Notes: generated by a model from the letters alone, not told the origin. Counted from the first letter of the stretch, positions 26,170 through 37,939 are shown. The stretch: 64,000 bases of DNA from Malachius bipustulatus (GCA_910589415.1 OU342630.1:62306186-62370185); one strand, 5' to 3'. Numbers and translations are program-made.

Positions 26170-27083
26170 TTATTCAAAAAAGGGGAGTATATTACAAACT
26201 TCTAAGGTAGACTATTTACTTGATTTTAAAACAAAGTCTTATTATTATTAACGAAGTTAAAGAGTATTCAATGTTACAACAAAAAATTACATTTTTTCGT
26301 ATAACTCCAAAACGACTTTTATAACTCCAAAAATAATTTTTTTATGAAATTTTTGTGTCGTTTTTATATTAATTAGTCTAATATTACAGCGATAATTGTG
26401 TGTAATTTGAAATAGGGGCTTACGATAGTTTTTACCGTACGCCCCTTTTTCAAGTACGGGTCCAACTTTTTTACCCCACGATTTTTACGTCACTGGATAA
26501 ATGTTGGGTTTGACATATTTTTACAAAAAAACTGGACATTTCTGGTACAAAAAAGGGATACGGTTTGGTAGGTAAATTCTCAACAGCTTTTGAGATATTC
26601 ACAATTGAATAGGAGAAAGTTCAGTAATATTTATACAATATAAAAATAAAACAAAAAAAAGATCTCATAGAATAAGCAGAAACCCCATGTCAAATCTGTA
26701 AACTGTTGAAACTTTACCTATCAAGCCTTATGCTTTTTTTGTGCCAAAAATGTCTCACTTTTGGTAAAAGATGTCAAAAAAAAAAATGTATCCAGTGGTG
26801 TAAAAATTGGGGGACGGTTAAAAGAAGTTGGACCCCTATCTACCGTACGTCTCTGATTCAAATTACACATACGTAATTATCGTTATTATATTACACTAAT
26901 AACATAATAACAGCACAAAATATTTAATAAAAATCTATTCAGCCGTCTCGGAGTTATTAAAAAAAAAATTTTGTACGTTGAACACCCTGCCTGTAACTTC
27001 GTCGGAAGACTTTTTGTCGTAAAATCAACTAAATATTCTACCTTAGAAGTTTGTCCCCTGTATTCTGGGACATCCTATTATAC
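26170..27083. mobile_element. Fold-back element (family of 56427-57380), worn left end
   Basis: Right end CTTAGAAGTTTGTCCCCTGT...GGGACATCCTATTATA (27045-27083) and left ACAAACTTCTAAGGTAGA (from 26191) are inverse. Inner blocks TAACGAAGTTA, TCTGGTACAAAAAAGGGATA and ATTACACTAATAACATAAT mirror or repeat those of the 56.4-kb copy. The left terminal 20 bases have decayed. Confidence 0.8.
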
Positions 27084-28499
27084 GTAGATACGGAGATACT
27101 TAGATGTATGATTATGTACCGGGTGAATCATTAAGAATGGTCACCGGAAATATCTCAGTAACTAAGCGTCTTGGAGCCTCGAGCAAAATTTTTTTCTAAA
27201 AAAAGTGGTCCTATAAATCGTTGGAAAATAGTTTTGAGCTTCTAAAATTACCGCTAGGGGGCGTAACACCCATGATCAAATAAAAAATTTGAATTTTGAA
27301 AATATCATGGGTGTAATGCCTAAAATAGCCTCGATTTTTTTATCTTGAAGTTTTTTTAATAACTTCACAAATAAAGCGGTGGTGGAACGTCAAAACTTTT
27401 TTATTATCAAATTTATGAAATGTCGATTATTTCGGTTAACCTCAACGGAATTTAACAAGATTAGTCTCATTACAAAGAGTTATTCTTCTTCTGTCGATTG
27501 CATTCTACGAATTTTCCATTTTTTTTTAACACCGCAACCGCTACAGGGCGTTATCTGACATTAGTTTTCAAAGTTTGAACCATTGATGAAATTCAAATAT
27601 TATGTTTATGGGGATTAAAAGTTCATGCCAATAATAGAGGGCGTGAAGTGAAACGTATATGCAAGAAGATGAAAAATCGGCTATTTTAATTTTTTTTAAT
27701 GTTTACCATTGATAACTTCGTTATTATTGAAGCTATGAAGTCGGTTCAATTAAACAAACATGCATGAAGAGTTTTTGTCGCTTAATTATTACAGCGTTGA
27801 AAACAGAAAAACAACTGAAAGCTCACGGCATGAGGTATTCCCAAAAATGCAATTTTTGGATATAAAAATAGGAATATCTTATAACGTGAACTTGTATTGT
27901 TTTCCTGTTTCACCACTGTAATAATTAAACGACAAAAATTCGTCATGTTTGTTTAATTGAACCGACTTCACAGCTTCAATAATAACGAAGTTACCAATTG
28001 TGAACAGAAAAAAATAGAAAATAGCAGATTTTTCAACACCCTTCATACCTATTCACTTCACGCCCATGGACACATTTGATTTCAATAAAGATTTGAATTT
28101 CAGCAATTTTAACCGGGGTATCATTTCCATTTGAACCAAGCGTGGTCCTCTGAAAAGTCATAAAATTGTTTTTTTTTTAGTTTTTGCTTAAGTGTCTACA
28201 GTTGGCCAAAAGTTATCCGGCTGCGGTGTTCAATGACATTTGAGGAAATGACCTTCCTTTCACTATGTAAAAATAAACATATCTTTTTTTTTAGAAAAAT
28301 CGCGATATTTGATTGTTATAAAACGCCCTCTAGCGGTTGCGGTGATCACAAAATAAAAATTCGTGTACATATAGTAAAAAAACACAATCGACAGAAGAAG
28401 ACTCTTTATAATGAGACTAATCATGTTAAATTCCATGGAGGTTAACTGGAATAACCGACATTTGAATTGACAAAGTTTTGACGTTTCCCCATGCGCCGC

Positions 28500-28510
28500 T
28501 TTATTTATAG
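28500..28510. repeat. 11-bp target-site duplication, left copy
   Basis: TTTATTTATAG at 28500-28510 recurs exactly at 29698-29708 on the other side of the ribozyme-bearing insertion. In the uninterrupted relative near 12030 the corresponding sequence occurs only once (CTTTATTTATGG). This marks the insert boundaries and a target-primed or staggered-cut insertion. Confidence 0.9.
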
Positions 28511-28581
28511 AATAATAATAATAATGGGCTTGGCTCTTCGAGCTCTCAGGCAGTCTACAAAACAGAGCCTTCCAAATAATC

Positions 28582-28647
28582 CTATCGAAATCACAGACGG
28601 ACCGTTTCGCTCTTATTATGAGCTCATCAGTGTGATATATCGAATAG
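28582..28647 (-). ncRNA. Type I hammerhead ribozyme, unit 1
   Basis: On the minus strand: CTGATGA, then stem II GCTC / GAGC with a 7-base loop, GAAA, stem III ACG / CGT with a 3-base loop, and the cleavage triplet GTC. Stem I is ATCACA / TGTGAT plus an outer TCGA / TCGA pairing across an internal loop. All invariant core positions are present. Predicted cleavage lies between 28596 and 28595 on the minus strand. Confidence 0.9.
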
Positions 28648-29014
28648 ATACATCTGGAGGATGTAATTGCAGACTGCCATCGGTCTCGAGACGTTATTAA
28701 AATCCTTCATCCGGTTCACAGTGACCCGGAGAAAATCGCTACATCTACCGATGGATGACGGAACTACCGACCTGACGGCAACTCGCGCCATTCAGAAAAA
28801 GTGGCCTCGTGCAGTTTTATATGCTATGAGGCATCGACTTTTCGTCTGGCTTTGCTGCGCAGCCAGCAGATGTCACCATCATTGCCCAATGAGAGTATAA
28901 GTACTTAGAAAAATATTAACCGAGCCGCTGTATGAAAATACAAAATAATAATAATAATGGGCTTGGCTCTTCGAGCTCTCAGGCAGTCTACAAAACAGAG
29001 CCTTCCAAATAATC

Positions 29015-29080
29015 CTATCGAAATCACAGACGGACCGTTTCGCTCTTATTATGAGCTCATCAGTGTGATATATCGAATAG
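29015..29080 (-). ncRNA. Type I hammerhead ribozyme, unit 2
   Basis: Identical to the unit 1 ribozyme, 433 bases further on. Predicted cleavage is between 29029 and 29028 on the minus strand. Cleavage at both sites in a read-through RNA would release an exact 433-nt monomer, the size a rolling-circle or circular-RNA product would have. Confidence 0.9.
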
Positions 29081-29518
29081 ATACATCTGGAGGATGTAAT
29101 TGCAGACTGCCATCGGTCTCGAGACGTTATTAAAATCCTTCATCCGGTTCACAGTGACCCGGAGAAAATCGCTACATCTACCGATGGATGACGGAACTAC
29201 CGACCTGACGGCAACTCGCGCCATTCAGAAAAAGTGGCCTCGTGCAGTTTTATATGCTATGAGGCATCGACTTTTCGTCTGGCTTTGCTGCGCAGCCAGC
29301 AGATGTCACCATCATTGCCCAATGAGAGTATAAGTACTTAGAAAAATATTAACCGAGCCGCTGTATGAAAATACAAAATAATAATAATAATGGGCTTGGC
29401 TCTTCGAGCTCTCATCGGTAGATGTAGCGATTTTCTCCGGGTCACTGTGAACCGGATGAAGGATTTTAATAACGTCTCGAGACCGATGGCAGTCTGCAAT
29501 TACATCCTCCAGATGTAT

Positions 29519-29584
29519 CTATTCGATATATCACACTGATGAGCTCATAATAAGAGCGAAACGGTCCGTCTGTGATTTCGATAG
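29519..29584 (+). ncRNA. Type I hammerhead ribozyme, inverted copy
   Basis: CTGATGA at 29536-29542, stem II at 29543-29546 / 29554-29557, GAAA at 29558-29561, stem III at 29561-29563 / 29567-29569, C17 at 29570. Stem I pairs 29571-29576 with 29530-29535, extended by TCGA 29578-29581 with 29523-29526. Cleavage is predicted after 29570 on the plus strand. Confidence 0.9.
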
Positions 29585-29697
29585 GATTATTTGGAAGGCT
29601 CTGTTTTGTAGACTGCCTGAGAGCTCGAAGAGCCAAGCCCATTATTATTATTATTTTGTATTTTCATACAGCGGCTCGGTTAATATTTTTCTAAGTA

Positions 29698-29708
29698 TTT
29701 ATTTATAG
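29698..29708. repeat. 11-bp target-site duplication, right copy
   Basis: Exact second copy of TTTATTTATAG; the host fold-back sequence resumes immediately (ACCTATTAAGAAAACTGCAA, like ACCATTAAATAAACTGCAAG near 12040). Confidence 0.9.
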
Positions 29709-30294
29709 ACCTATTAAGAAAACTGCAAGATAAAAGAAAGTTATTTAAGCATTACACCAATTAAAATATACTCGTAACCTAATTTTGAAAAATAATGAGA
29801 AAATTGAAATTTTTTATTTGGTCATGGCTGTTACGTCCCCTAGCGGTCATTTTAGAAGTTCAAAATCATTTTCCAACAATTTTTTAGGCCCATTTTTCTT
29901 GAAACCAATTTTTGCCTAGGCCGTACGGCGCTTACTTCTTGAGATATTCCCGGTTACCATTCTTAATGACTCGTCTGGTACATGATCAAAAATAAAATAT
30001 ATCGTCCTTCTGATGAAAATTTTTACATCCCGACATCTTTGTTATTAGCAATTTTGTATGTTTGGTAACTCATATGACTGCTCCAGTTTTTTCTTGCCAG
30101 TAATAATAATAATTGAAGTGACCTTATTAGTCTTGCATGAAATATCCTTTGAAGTTATGTTAGTGTATTTTTTAACAAAAAATACACTATTGAGGACGAC
30201 ATCACTTTCCAAAAATCACCCAAACTCATCAAATGTCCACCGATCATGACCCCCAGATTACGAAAAAGTGGTTTTCCAAAATTCACCTGCCCAC

Positions 30295-30295
30295 G

Positions 30296-30329
<34 letters not shown>

Positions 30330-30350
30330 ATTTATATATATATTTATTTA
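30295..30350. repeat. (TA)n microsatellite
   Basis: About 55 bases of almost pure TA dinucleotide with three TTT interruptions. Simple repeat; likely polymorphic. Confidence 0.95.
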
Positions 30351-30496
30351 TTTCTCCAAAATCACGATTTTTCGATTTTAAAAACGCTCCTGTAGCTTTA
30401 TCTTTCAAGATTAGTGAACGAAATTTTGGATTCTTGTAAAGCTTTGGAATGACTTTAGATTTTCGTTGAAAAAATTTCCAAAAGTCACGTTACTTC

Positions 30497-30720
30497 TACA
30501 GGGTGTCCTTTCAAAATTCCATACATCCGGACTTTGAGGCACGGTTTCTGGCCACAGTTTTCAATTTAGGGGGCTGAAATTTTTGTGAGAGTAAGATGTC
30601 CACAAGGAGTGGTCTGGTATTGCACTTGAGCAAAATCCGCCGAGCCGTTTCAAAATGGCGGCTATTTTAATTTTTTGGAAAATTGACTATTTTTGAATCC
30701 CTGTATGAGCAAGATGGCAA
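30497..30720. repeat. One end of a TACAGGGTGTCC-type MITE
   Basis: TACAGGGTGTCCTTTCAAAA at 30497 has the standard terminus, followed by typical phrases (CGAGCCGTTTCAAAATGGCG). I found no inverse partner downstream, so this is probably one arm of a deleted fold-back; the right limit is approximate. Confidence 0.5.
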
Positions 30721-32299
30721 AAAAACTTTGAAATAAAATTAACAGGATTTGAAGAAAATTATTGGAAATTTGAGTTAATTCAATAAAATTAGCATATTTT
30801 CCATTAATAAGCCAGTGTCGTGGGTAGGAAAAAGGGTGAAAATGTGTCAATTCTATAACCGTTTATGAGTCCATTTTTGAAGAAGTTGAACCGAAATTTT
30901 CCTTTTTTTTTTGCTTTAACATATAATTTGATGTCTTAGCTTCAATTCGCCTCGATTAATGTAGCACTTTAAACGAAAAACAAAAAAGTTTTTCGCTTGT
31001 GCAAAATTAGCTTACACTTATATAAAATTATTAAATCAATGAAAGGGTTCGCAATTTCTTTTTTATTTTTTTCCACATTCAATTATGAATGGTTCTGAAA
31101 ATTAGAAGAGCAAACGCAACAACAATTAAATCACCTACATGCAGGTGAAAAAAGTATTCAAATTGGTTTTTTAATAACAAAGATACGACCAGTTTAAAAA
31201 ATAAAATTTGTAGGTGTGTAATAGGTACCTGACGTACTACATATACCTATCTACGCGATCAACACTACAAACTCGAAACCCACTGTTGTTCAGTTCATTA
31301 CACCGATGTTTAGTAAACTGTTGGTGTGGGTTCGAAACCACGAGATGGTATAATTCTTTTTTTTTTGGTAGGTAGGTGGAGTTTTCCCAAAAAAAAATCA
31401 GATTATTTTTTCATTATATTCATTATAAAAAAAAAAATAGGAAGAAAATATTTATTATTGAATCGCATAAAAATACACTATTTCTGCGATTGATGCGCAA
31501 GAAGGTTTTTTTTATTTTTATTATAATACGTACAACTCTTGCAGACTACTTTAAGCGACATTTCGTTCAACAACATCTCATCATGTACCAAATAATGGAA
31601 TACCAGCGAACATACAAGCATTGCTCAAAATGATATCATATTTCTTGCTTATAAAAATAATAGAACTTATTGTGTAATAATGTTGGAGAACTTATGAGTC
31701 TGGTAGCCAGACATCGGGAGACTGTTCATTAAGTTTTTCTTGACTCATAAATCCAAGAATCCTGCGTCAGAGTTCGCTAGAATTACATCCATCTTGTCAG
31801 GGTGCCTTTCAAGGGCTTCAGGTGCGGATAGGGTGATTCCCCTCTCTTTCAATCTTGCGCATCGCAATATCAATAATGCAAAACGTCGGCTATAGCCTTC
31901 AATTATTAAATACCGTTCGTGGGTTGTAGAATTACTGGAACAACTTACTCAACTCCTCTCTAGAGTTGAAATTCGTGTTGAATGAGTCGACCGAACGTCG
32001 AGAATTGTTAGTAGATTTCTGATAGTTTTTCCCAAGTGTGAATGATTACTCTCAATTATTCAGGAAACACCACTTTCTCTAAATCTGAACCTAGGTTTTG
32101 TTCAGGAAGCCTTTAAGCTATAATTATGATCTAATCCTGATTATTGTTTTAAAACTGTAAACTGCACAGGGTCTTTTGGAAGGTTATAACTATCTGAAAT
32201 AAATTTTTCTCGACTACTTGCACTCAATTGCTTACCCCAAAAAATGAAATAGGAACGTCACTTGTGATACATAAATTAATTAAGGTGAAAACTGTAAAG

Positions 32300-32330
<31 letters not shown>

Positions 32331-33004
32331 GTTGAAACAACGCTCTTCAAATTTAAAATATTTGACAATATTTTCTTGAAAAAGATATTGACAATTTCAT
32401 TATTATTATTAGATAATGTTTGTTAAATATCATTAAATCTTAATTCTACACTCACTGATGTTTAAGGATACTACTTTACCTTAATGCATCACTTTAATAG
32501 AAGATTGAAGGGCTCGTCTCTTGATTGATCCAAGGAGAAGAAGACAAGGAAATTACATTTTGGCTTTCCTCAAGGTTACATAATTGCTATCTTGGATTGA
32601 ATTAGTGCGAGAGGACTTCGGGCCTCTCGAGCCATTCGAGTTGAATATGTTACTCTTCCAATGAAAGCTATATCGGCTCTTCAATTAGATTACCTTTAAT
32701 AGACTTTTCATAATAGCTCCTGATGTAATATTGATACCTAATCAATCCGGATTTGTTTCAACTACTTCCTTTCTGTTCGCTTTAGGATTAGAAGACTTAT
32801 TTGGCTATAAATTTATTTACTTTATGTTATCGATTACGGATTACCATTGGGGAAAAAGGAACTAGGATTTTTATTAAGTAGCCATTTGGTTCCCATTTTA
32901 TTTCTGGCTATAAAGGAGGTTATTAAATTCTACCCAGTTCCAGTACATATCTATGCCTAATGTCTTAATTGTAAGGTACTCGTACTGGCTATGTTAGTCT
33001 CTGT
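30721..33004. other. Gene-free stretch with simple repeats
   Basis: Holds an (AAAT)n microsatellite at 32303-32330 and an imperfect inverted pair near 31270-31345 (CTCGAAACCCAC / GTGGGTTCGAAACCAC). I considered a tRNA there and rejected it. The frame at 31376-31633 is K/F-rich and AT-driven. No gene. Confidence 0.5.
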
Positions 33005-33709
33005 CTCTACACCTTTTCCAGTTGTAATTGAGAAACGATTTTCAGAATTTCAGAATGCGTCAAATGTAATTGAGAATAGTCAAATGTAATTCAGAATGCG
33101 TCAAAATGTAATTGAGAAACCATCAAATGGAATTGAGAAAGCGTTAATTATAATTGAGAATATAGTCAAATTAAATTGAGAATGCGTCAAATGTAATTCA
33201 GAATGCGTAAATTGTAATTATTGAGAATAGGTCAAAAATTCAAATGAATTGAATAAGATCTTAACTTCAAAAAAATTTACATATTCAACTATAAAAAAAC
33301 TATGCATGCATAAAAATCCTAATTACATAGAAAACTAACAACTGTCCAACTATTGTCCAACTAGCATTGGATTGTCATCAAAAGCTCTCTTTTGTAAAAC
33401 GGAGGGAGGGGGGGGGGGTTGCGCTAAAAAAATGCTGTGACTTGTATGTGAAATTTACAAATTTTACATTATCTCAATTTCAATGGATCCATTCTGAATT
33501 CCATTTGATACTTTCCTAATTACATTTAACGCTTTCTCAATTCGATTTGATGGTTTCTCAATTACAATTAACGCATTCTCAATTACAATTGATGCATTCT
33601 GAATTACATTTGACCATTCTCAATTACAAATGACGCATTCTCAATTACATTTGACTATTCTCAATTACATTTAACCGTTTCTCAATTACACCTGGAAATG
33701 GTGTAGAAC
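33005..33709. mobile_element. FB-like element with arms built of 21-bp subrepeats
   Basis: Termini TCTACACCTTTTCCAGTTGT (33005) and its inverse ending GGAAATGGTGTAGA (33709). Each arm (about 33030-33250 and 33500-33690) is a head-to-tail array of some nine degenerate 21-22-bp units of the type TCAAATGTAATTGAGAATGC; the right arm is the inverse (CATTCTCAATTACATTTGAC). The middle holds a G-run (33403-33419) and no gene. Arms made of short tandem units are the hallmark of Drosophila Foldback and Galileo-type elements; homology to them is not shown. Confidence 0.85.
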
Positions 33710-35462
33710 ATAAATTTACAGGCGATTCCATTTTGCCGTTTTAAATTGTAAAAATATGTTAATTTTAAAGCCAAAATACCACACACGCGCTCACCCATTC
33801 TTATACATGTTACATGTTCACCCACGCATTCATAAATAAACAATAAATAAGTATTTACAAAATTTATTGTTGGGAAATTTAGCCATCAAGAGGCAGTATC
33901 TCAACTTCTTTTGTTAACTGCAGAATCCTCCATTGTAATAATAGGCCAAGTATGTCTTCTATTTTCAGCATTGTCTCTTTTGACAACATTTCAGATTTCA
34001 ATTGTCGCCTAAGAGGTTCTCTTAACTCTCTGATCGGTTTATATTAAATCCAGGATTGCTGCAACTTTGGTCTATTCACGCTTACTACTATTTGATAACT
34101 AACATGATGTGAAGACTTACACTAATAAGAAGTGTATGGTTTCGGTCAAGCAGCTTTCAAAAAATATTACATATTAAGATTATTGCTTTAAAAATAATTA
34201 TAAGTTTACCAGTAGGGGCAAACCAATATGATGGGAACTAAAGAGAGTTTCTTATTCACCAGCCTCGGTCACTCTCGAAACTCAACTTCAATTTGAAGCC
34301 AAATCCCTTAGAAGCTTCCTAAATCTTGCAGCAGCCCGCTTCAATTTTCTAGTCAGCTTTGCATCTTTTCCATTTAGAAGTGTATATTTATCCCTCTAAG
34401 TTATTCAGATGAAAATGAGATCTGCGAAAAGCGCCGATATCCAATGTCGTCGTAGCTGAATAATCTTCTGTCGCTTCTGGACGCTTCAGTTAGAGAGCGT
34501 CCCGGCAAGGACACTTATCGTGATGGGTTATCGCGGTAGGTTTCAACTTTGGCTTCAAACATCGTTTAAATGGTCGATTGGTGACACGTCCATTAGTGTT
34601 CGCCTTATTGCTGTCGTCGATTACGTCACTCTGTTTTCAGGAATCAAACGTTCCGGCGAGGATAGGATGAAAGCACCGGATCGGAAGTGCTGGAAAAATG
34701 CGTTTAGTGAGAATTTAATGACTCGGACGAGAACTGAAAAAGGTTAAAGTATTAGATAGAAGAGAAGAGAACCTTTAAATGTATATAAAAAAGTCTATTA
34801 ATGAAGGGAGAAGTCTTTTTCAAGGGTATATATTTTTTCAGCTGTGTTATCGAATTAGAGCGGCACAGCTTGTGTTGTAACTAGCCGAGACTCCTTTAAG
34901 TGATCATCATAGGGAACATGAGACACTAATAAAAGACCATTTTGGGTGGTTACTTTAGTGCTAGACTAGACTGCATAATGAACTCCCACTTCTAGTCTTT
35001 GATGTTTCCACCATCGACCGTCTTGATACGTGCATATGACAGAGTGAAAAACAGGCAATGATACGCCTCTTTGTATGCCACTCATGTAGCTGAAGTTTTT
35101 ATATAGAGTGATGAAAATTATCAGATTTTTGTTCCCTTTATAACAATTTCATCCACACAATAGGATACCACATGAAAAGTTAAGATACCGAGATGTAAGC
35201 CGTTTTCCGATATCTTGAGCCATTTTAGTTCTAAATAACTTTGAAATGGAAAAACGGCCATTTTCATTTGTTTATAACTCATAAATTACTCGTTACAAAT
35301 TTTAACTTTGAACACCATTCGTAACGAATTTTCTCAAACAATCATCAGAAAATATGATAATATTCAGGGCTGTACATTGCAGTGATGGAGGTGTGCCTTA
35401 TCGTATTCGCAACATTTTTTTATTTCCTCCACCAAATTTTTAATAAAATCGGTCAGCCCTTA
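33710..35462. other. Gene-free stretch
   Basis: A CpG-richer patch at 34430-34740 has a 75-codon plus-strand frame (34520-34747). It shows no splice context or family motif on either strand that I can recognise, so I leave it uncalled. Remaining sequence is ordinary AT-rich DNA. Confidence 0.4.
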
Positions 35463-36235
35463 TACAGTGTGTCCAATATAAGAATGAACAGCAAAGGGAC
35501 CTCGGAAACCGTGGGACATACAGGATCGGTTAATTGGGAGAAAAGTTGACGAACCAGAAGGTCAATGCAATGGCAGAAAAAGATTTCAAAAATTATTTTT
35601 GGTTTTCGAATTATTAAAAAAAAATTCAATTTTAGTTTTTTTATTTATTGGCGTTATTGCTGAAGATTGTGAAAAACTGTATAACCAAAATTTCATTTCA
35701 GTTATTGACCAGCTTTATTTTTGCGATGTCAGTTTTTTTTTAATTTATTTGCAGGGCCGGACTGAACTTCGATTTTTTAAATACGGCCCTGGATTTTTTA
35801 TTGTAAGACTTGAAACATATTTTGAATCTGAATTTAATGTTTATAGTGATTCAAACGTGTTTCGGACTATAGCTGTTGACATCATCAGTTTATTTACGAT
35901 GAGTTCAAGAAATTTAATAAAAGCACAGATGCGCATGAGGGTGAAATTAAACTGTTGATGTCAATAGCTATAGTCCGAAACACGTTTGAACCAATACGTG
36001 TGACATATCATTAATTCAGAATTAAAATATCTTTCAAATTTTGTAATAAAAAATCCAGGTCCGTATTTAAAAGATCGAAGTTGAGTCCGGCTCTGCAAAT
36101 ATCAATAATAAAGTCAATAAATAAGAAAAACTAAACTTGAAAATTTTGTTTTTTCTGCCATTGCATTGTGCTTCTGGTTGCCCAACCTTTTCCCCATTTA
36201 ACCTACCCTGTATCTCCCAAGGTTTCCGAGATTTA
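35463..36235. mobile_element. Fold-back element, about 770 bp
   Basis: Begins TACAGTGTGTCC. Inverse pairs: TCAATGCAATGGCAGAAAA (about 35561) with TTTTCTGCCATTGCATTG (about 36150); CCGGACTGAACTTCGAT with ATCGAAGTTGAGTCCGG; and at the tip TTCAAACGTGTTTCGGACTA (35849) with TAGTCCGAAACACGTTTGAA (35990). The loop is near 35893-35948. The 119-codon frame 35599-35958 runs through the arm and is not a gene. The right terminus has been replaced by a fragment of another family. Confidence 0.8.
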
Positions 36236-36540
36236 AAAGCCTATTTTAAACCGCCAATATTTTCTACACAAAAAAGGTATTCGTGGTAATAATAGATAAC
36301 GTGAACCATTTTCGAAAAAAAAACAGCCATTTACGATCAAAAACTCGCTTTGATTAACAAGGCAGCTAATGTCAATGATATGGCATGTTCCAAAGCTGAC
36401 TTATGTGTGTCTCAGACGGTGCCTGAGATATCTTCAAAAAAATGGAAAAAAAATCTTTTTTTTACACCCTGTATCTCAAAAATGCGCTTATTTTTGGACC
36501 CACGTTAATGGAAGCTTTTTTCCTTTTTATTCCAATTTTA
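36236..36540. repeat. Fragment related to the fold-back at 12846-13615
   Basis: ACCGCCAATATTTTCTACAC, AACGTGAACCATTTTCG and TTTACACCCTGTATCTCAAA occur in the same order as in the right half of the 12.8-kb element. Truncated at both ends; directly abuts the preceding fold-back. Confidence 0.65.
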
Positions 36541-36950
36541 ATTTCTCTTCGTGAAGAAATAGGTTGACTTTCTTGAAGATTTCCAATGGCTATATTCTCC
36601 AGTTTTGTTTTATTCTTTCGATTTTTCGAAAATACGGGGCCTACGAAAAAAAGTTCTATCCCTAAACTGATAGTCCCTATAAGCTTATTAAAATCTATTC
36701 TAAACGGTGGATTCTTCCATCAAAAGGTTTGCAGTGCGTTCTAACTTTGTTACCTTAAAAATACAAAGCCTCATATAGCACGTTTCTATTAACTCGCTTT
36801 CTGTCCTGTCTGTCTGTCTACAAAGCTTGCAATCGATTTTAAGCCGATTGCCGAGGAGCTAGAGACTTGAAACTTCAAATATAGCTCAGAACTGGATGAC
36901 AATGCAATACTAACTCACTTTCTTGCCTGTTTTTTGGTCCGGTCATAACA

Positions 36951-37939
36951 TACAGGGTTATAACTATTTAAAGGGCCACTACAGGGATATCCTAAACCAT
37001 TGAAGATACGAGGTCGGTTAAATTAGAGAAAAGTTGCGCTATTGTGTGGCCATCTCGAATCCATCAAAACATTCAATATACCTATCTGTGACCGTTCCTG
37101 AAATATCCTGAAAAAACTGAAAAATCGAGAAATCTTATTTTTGCCATATCTTTCTTACAATTGGAAATTAATAAATAATTTTTCGTAGGCTTACATAAGC
37201 TATTCATCTGACGTTTCAAAAATTTTCTAAGCCAACTAGATTCCCGAGTTTTCATAGTCAACTTTCGTTTTTCTTATGGCCGCCATATTATTTTTTTATG
37301 TCGTTTGATAAGAAAAAAATAATGGAAACCAAAAACTAACAAACTTCAGAAAAAAAATGGGAAAATTTTTCTTCTTCTTTTGTCAAAGAAAACCAGAAAT
37401 TTTTTCGCTGAAATAGGTCAATATGAAGTCATACTGCTTGCCTTATAGTTTGTTAGTTTCTCTATGATATTCGGCGCTAAAAAGTTGTATTTTTTTAGAA
37501 AAAAAAAGAAGATTTTTTTTTTGAAATTTATTTTTAGAAGTTTGTTAGTTTTTGGTTTCCATTATTTTTTTCTTATCAAACGACATAAAAAAATAATATG
37601 GCGGCCATAAGAAAAACGAAAGTTGACTATGAAAACTCGGGAATCTAGTTGGCTTAGAAAATTTTTGAAACGTCAGATGAATAGCTCATAACGGCTTATG
37701 TAAGCCTACAAAAAATTATTTATTAATTTCCAATAATAAAAAAGATATGACGAAAATAAGAAATTTCGATTTATCAGTTTTTTCAGGATATTTCAGGAAC
37801 GGTCACAGATATCTTGAATGTTTTGATGGATTCGAGATGGCCACAAAATAGCGCAACTTTTCTATAATTTAACCGACCTCGTATCTTCAATGGTTTAGGA
37901 TATCCCTGTAGTAGCCTTTTAAATAGTTCTAACCCTGTA
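36951..37939. mobile_element. Fold-back element, 989 bp, near-perfect arms
   Basis: Begins TACAGGGTTATAACTATTTA and ends with an imperfect inverse (TTAAATAGTTCTAACCCTGTA). The arms are about 390 bp each and very well matched, e.g. TATGGCCGCCATATTATTTT against its inverse at 37580-37605, and GGTTTCCATTATTTTTTTCT mirrored about 240 bases apart. A central loop of about 200 bp (37360-37540) is weakly paired. No coding sequence. Confidence 0.92.

Larger units (their letters stand above)
28511..29697 (-). mobile_element. Retrozyme-like array: 433-bp units with hammerhead ribozymes
   Basis: Two head-to-tail copies of a 433-bp unit (GGGCTTGGCTCTTCGAGCTC starts at 28526 and 28959) look identical by eye. 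A third start at 29392 runs only 22 bases, to about 29414, then switches directly into an inverted copy (29415-29697). Every copy carries a complete type I hammerhead ribozyme. The ribozyme strand is minus in copies 1-2 and plus in the inverted copy. Read in ribozyme sense each unit ends in (ATT)n, and that tract also abuts the left target duplication. The 77-codon frame repeated in copies 1 and 2 (28667-28900, 29100-29333) is just a by-product of the repeat. The design resembles animal retrozymes: small, non-coding, tandem, HHR-bearing retroelements. A HHR-containing SINE or satellite is the alternative. Confidence 0.85.
27117..29981. mobile_element. Fold-back element interrupted by a ribozyme-bearing insertion
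   Basis: Left terminus TACCGGGTGAATCATTAAGA is mirrored by TCTTAATGACTCGTCTGGTA at the right end; inside it CACCGGAAATATCTCAG is mirrored by GAGATATTCCCGG. The arms meet near 27825-27890. Without the nested insert (28511-29697) the element would be about 1.67 kb. The blocks CTAGGGGGCGTAAC and CCCTCTAGCGG recur as inverse pairs. A half copy without the insert is at 11608-12302. Confidence 0.85.

Noticed and set aside
28667..29333. Identical 77-codon frames in both 433-bp units, possibly a small protein
   Set aside because: The identity follows from the DNA repeat. The frame is antisense to the ribozyme-bearing strand and shows no conserved protein features.
31270..31350. GGGTTCGAAACCAC resembling a tRNA T-arm / B-box
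   Set aside because: No A-box at the right distance, no acceptor-stem partner, and the sequence is one half of a local inverted pair.
34430..34747. CpG-richer patch as an upstream catulin exon
   Set aside because: Neither strand gives the expected EIRT...VEQTL...PLV-type residues and no matching splice sites were found.
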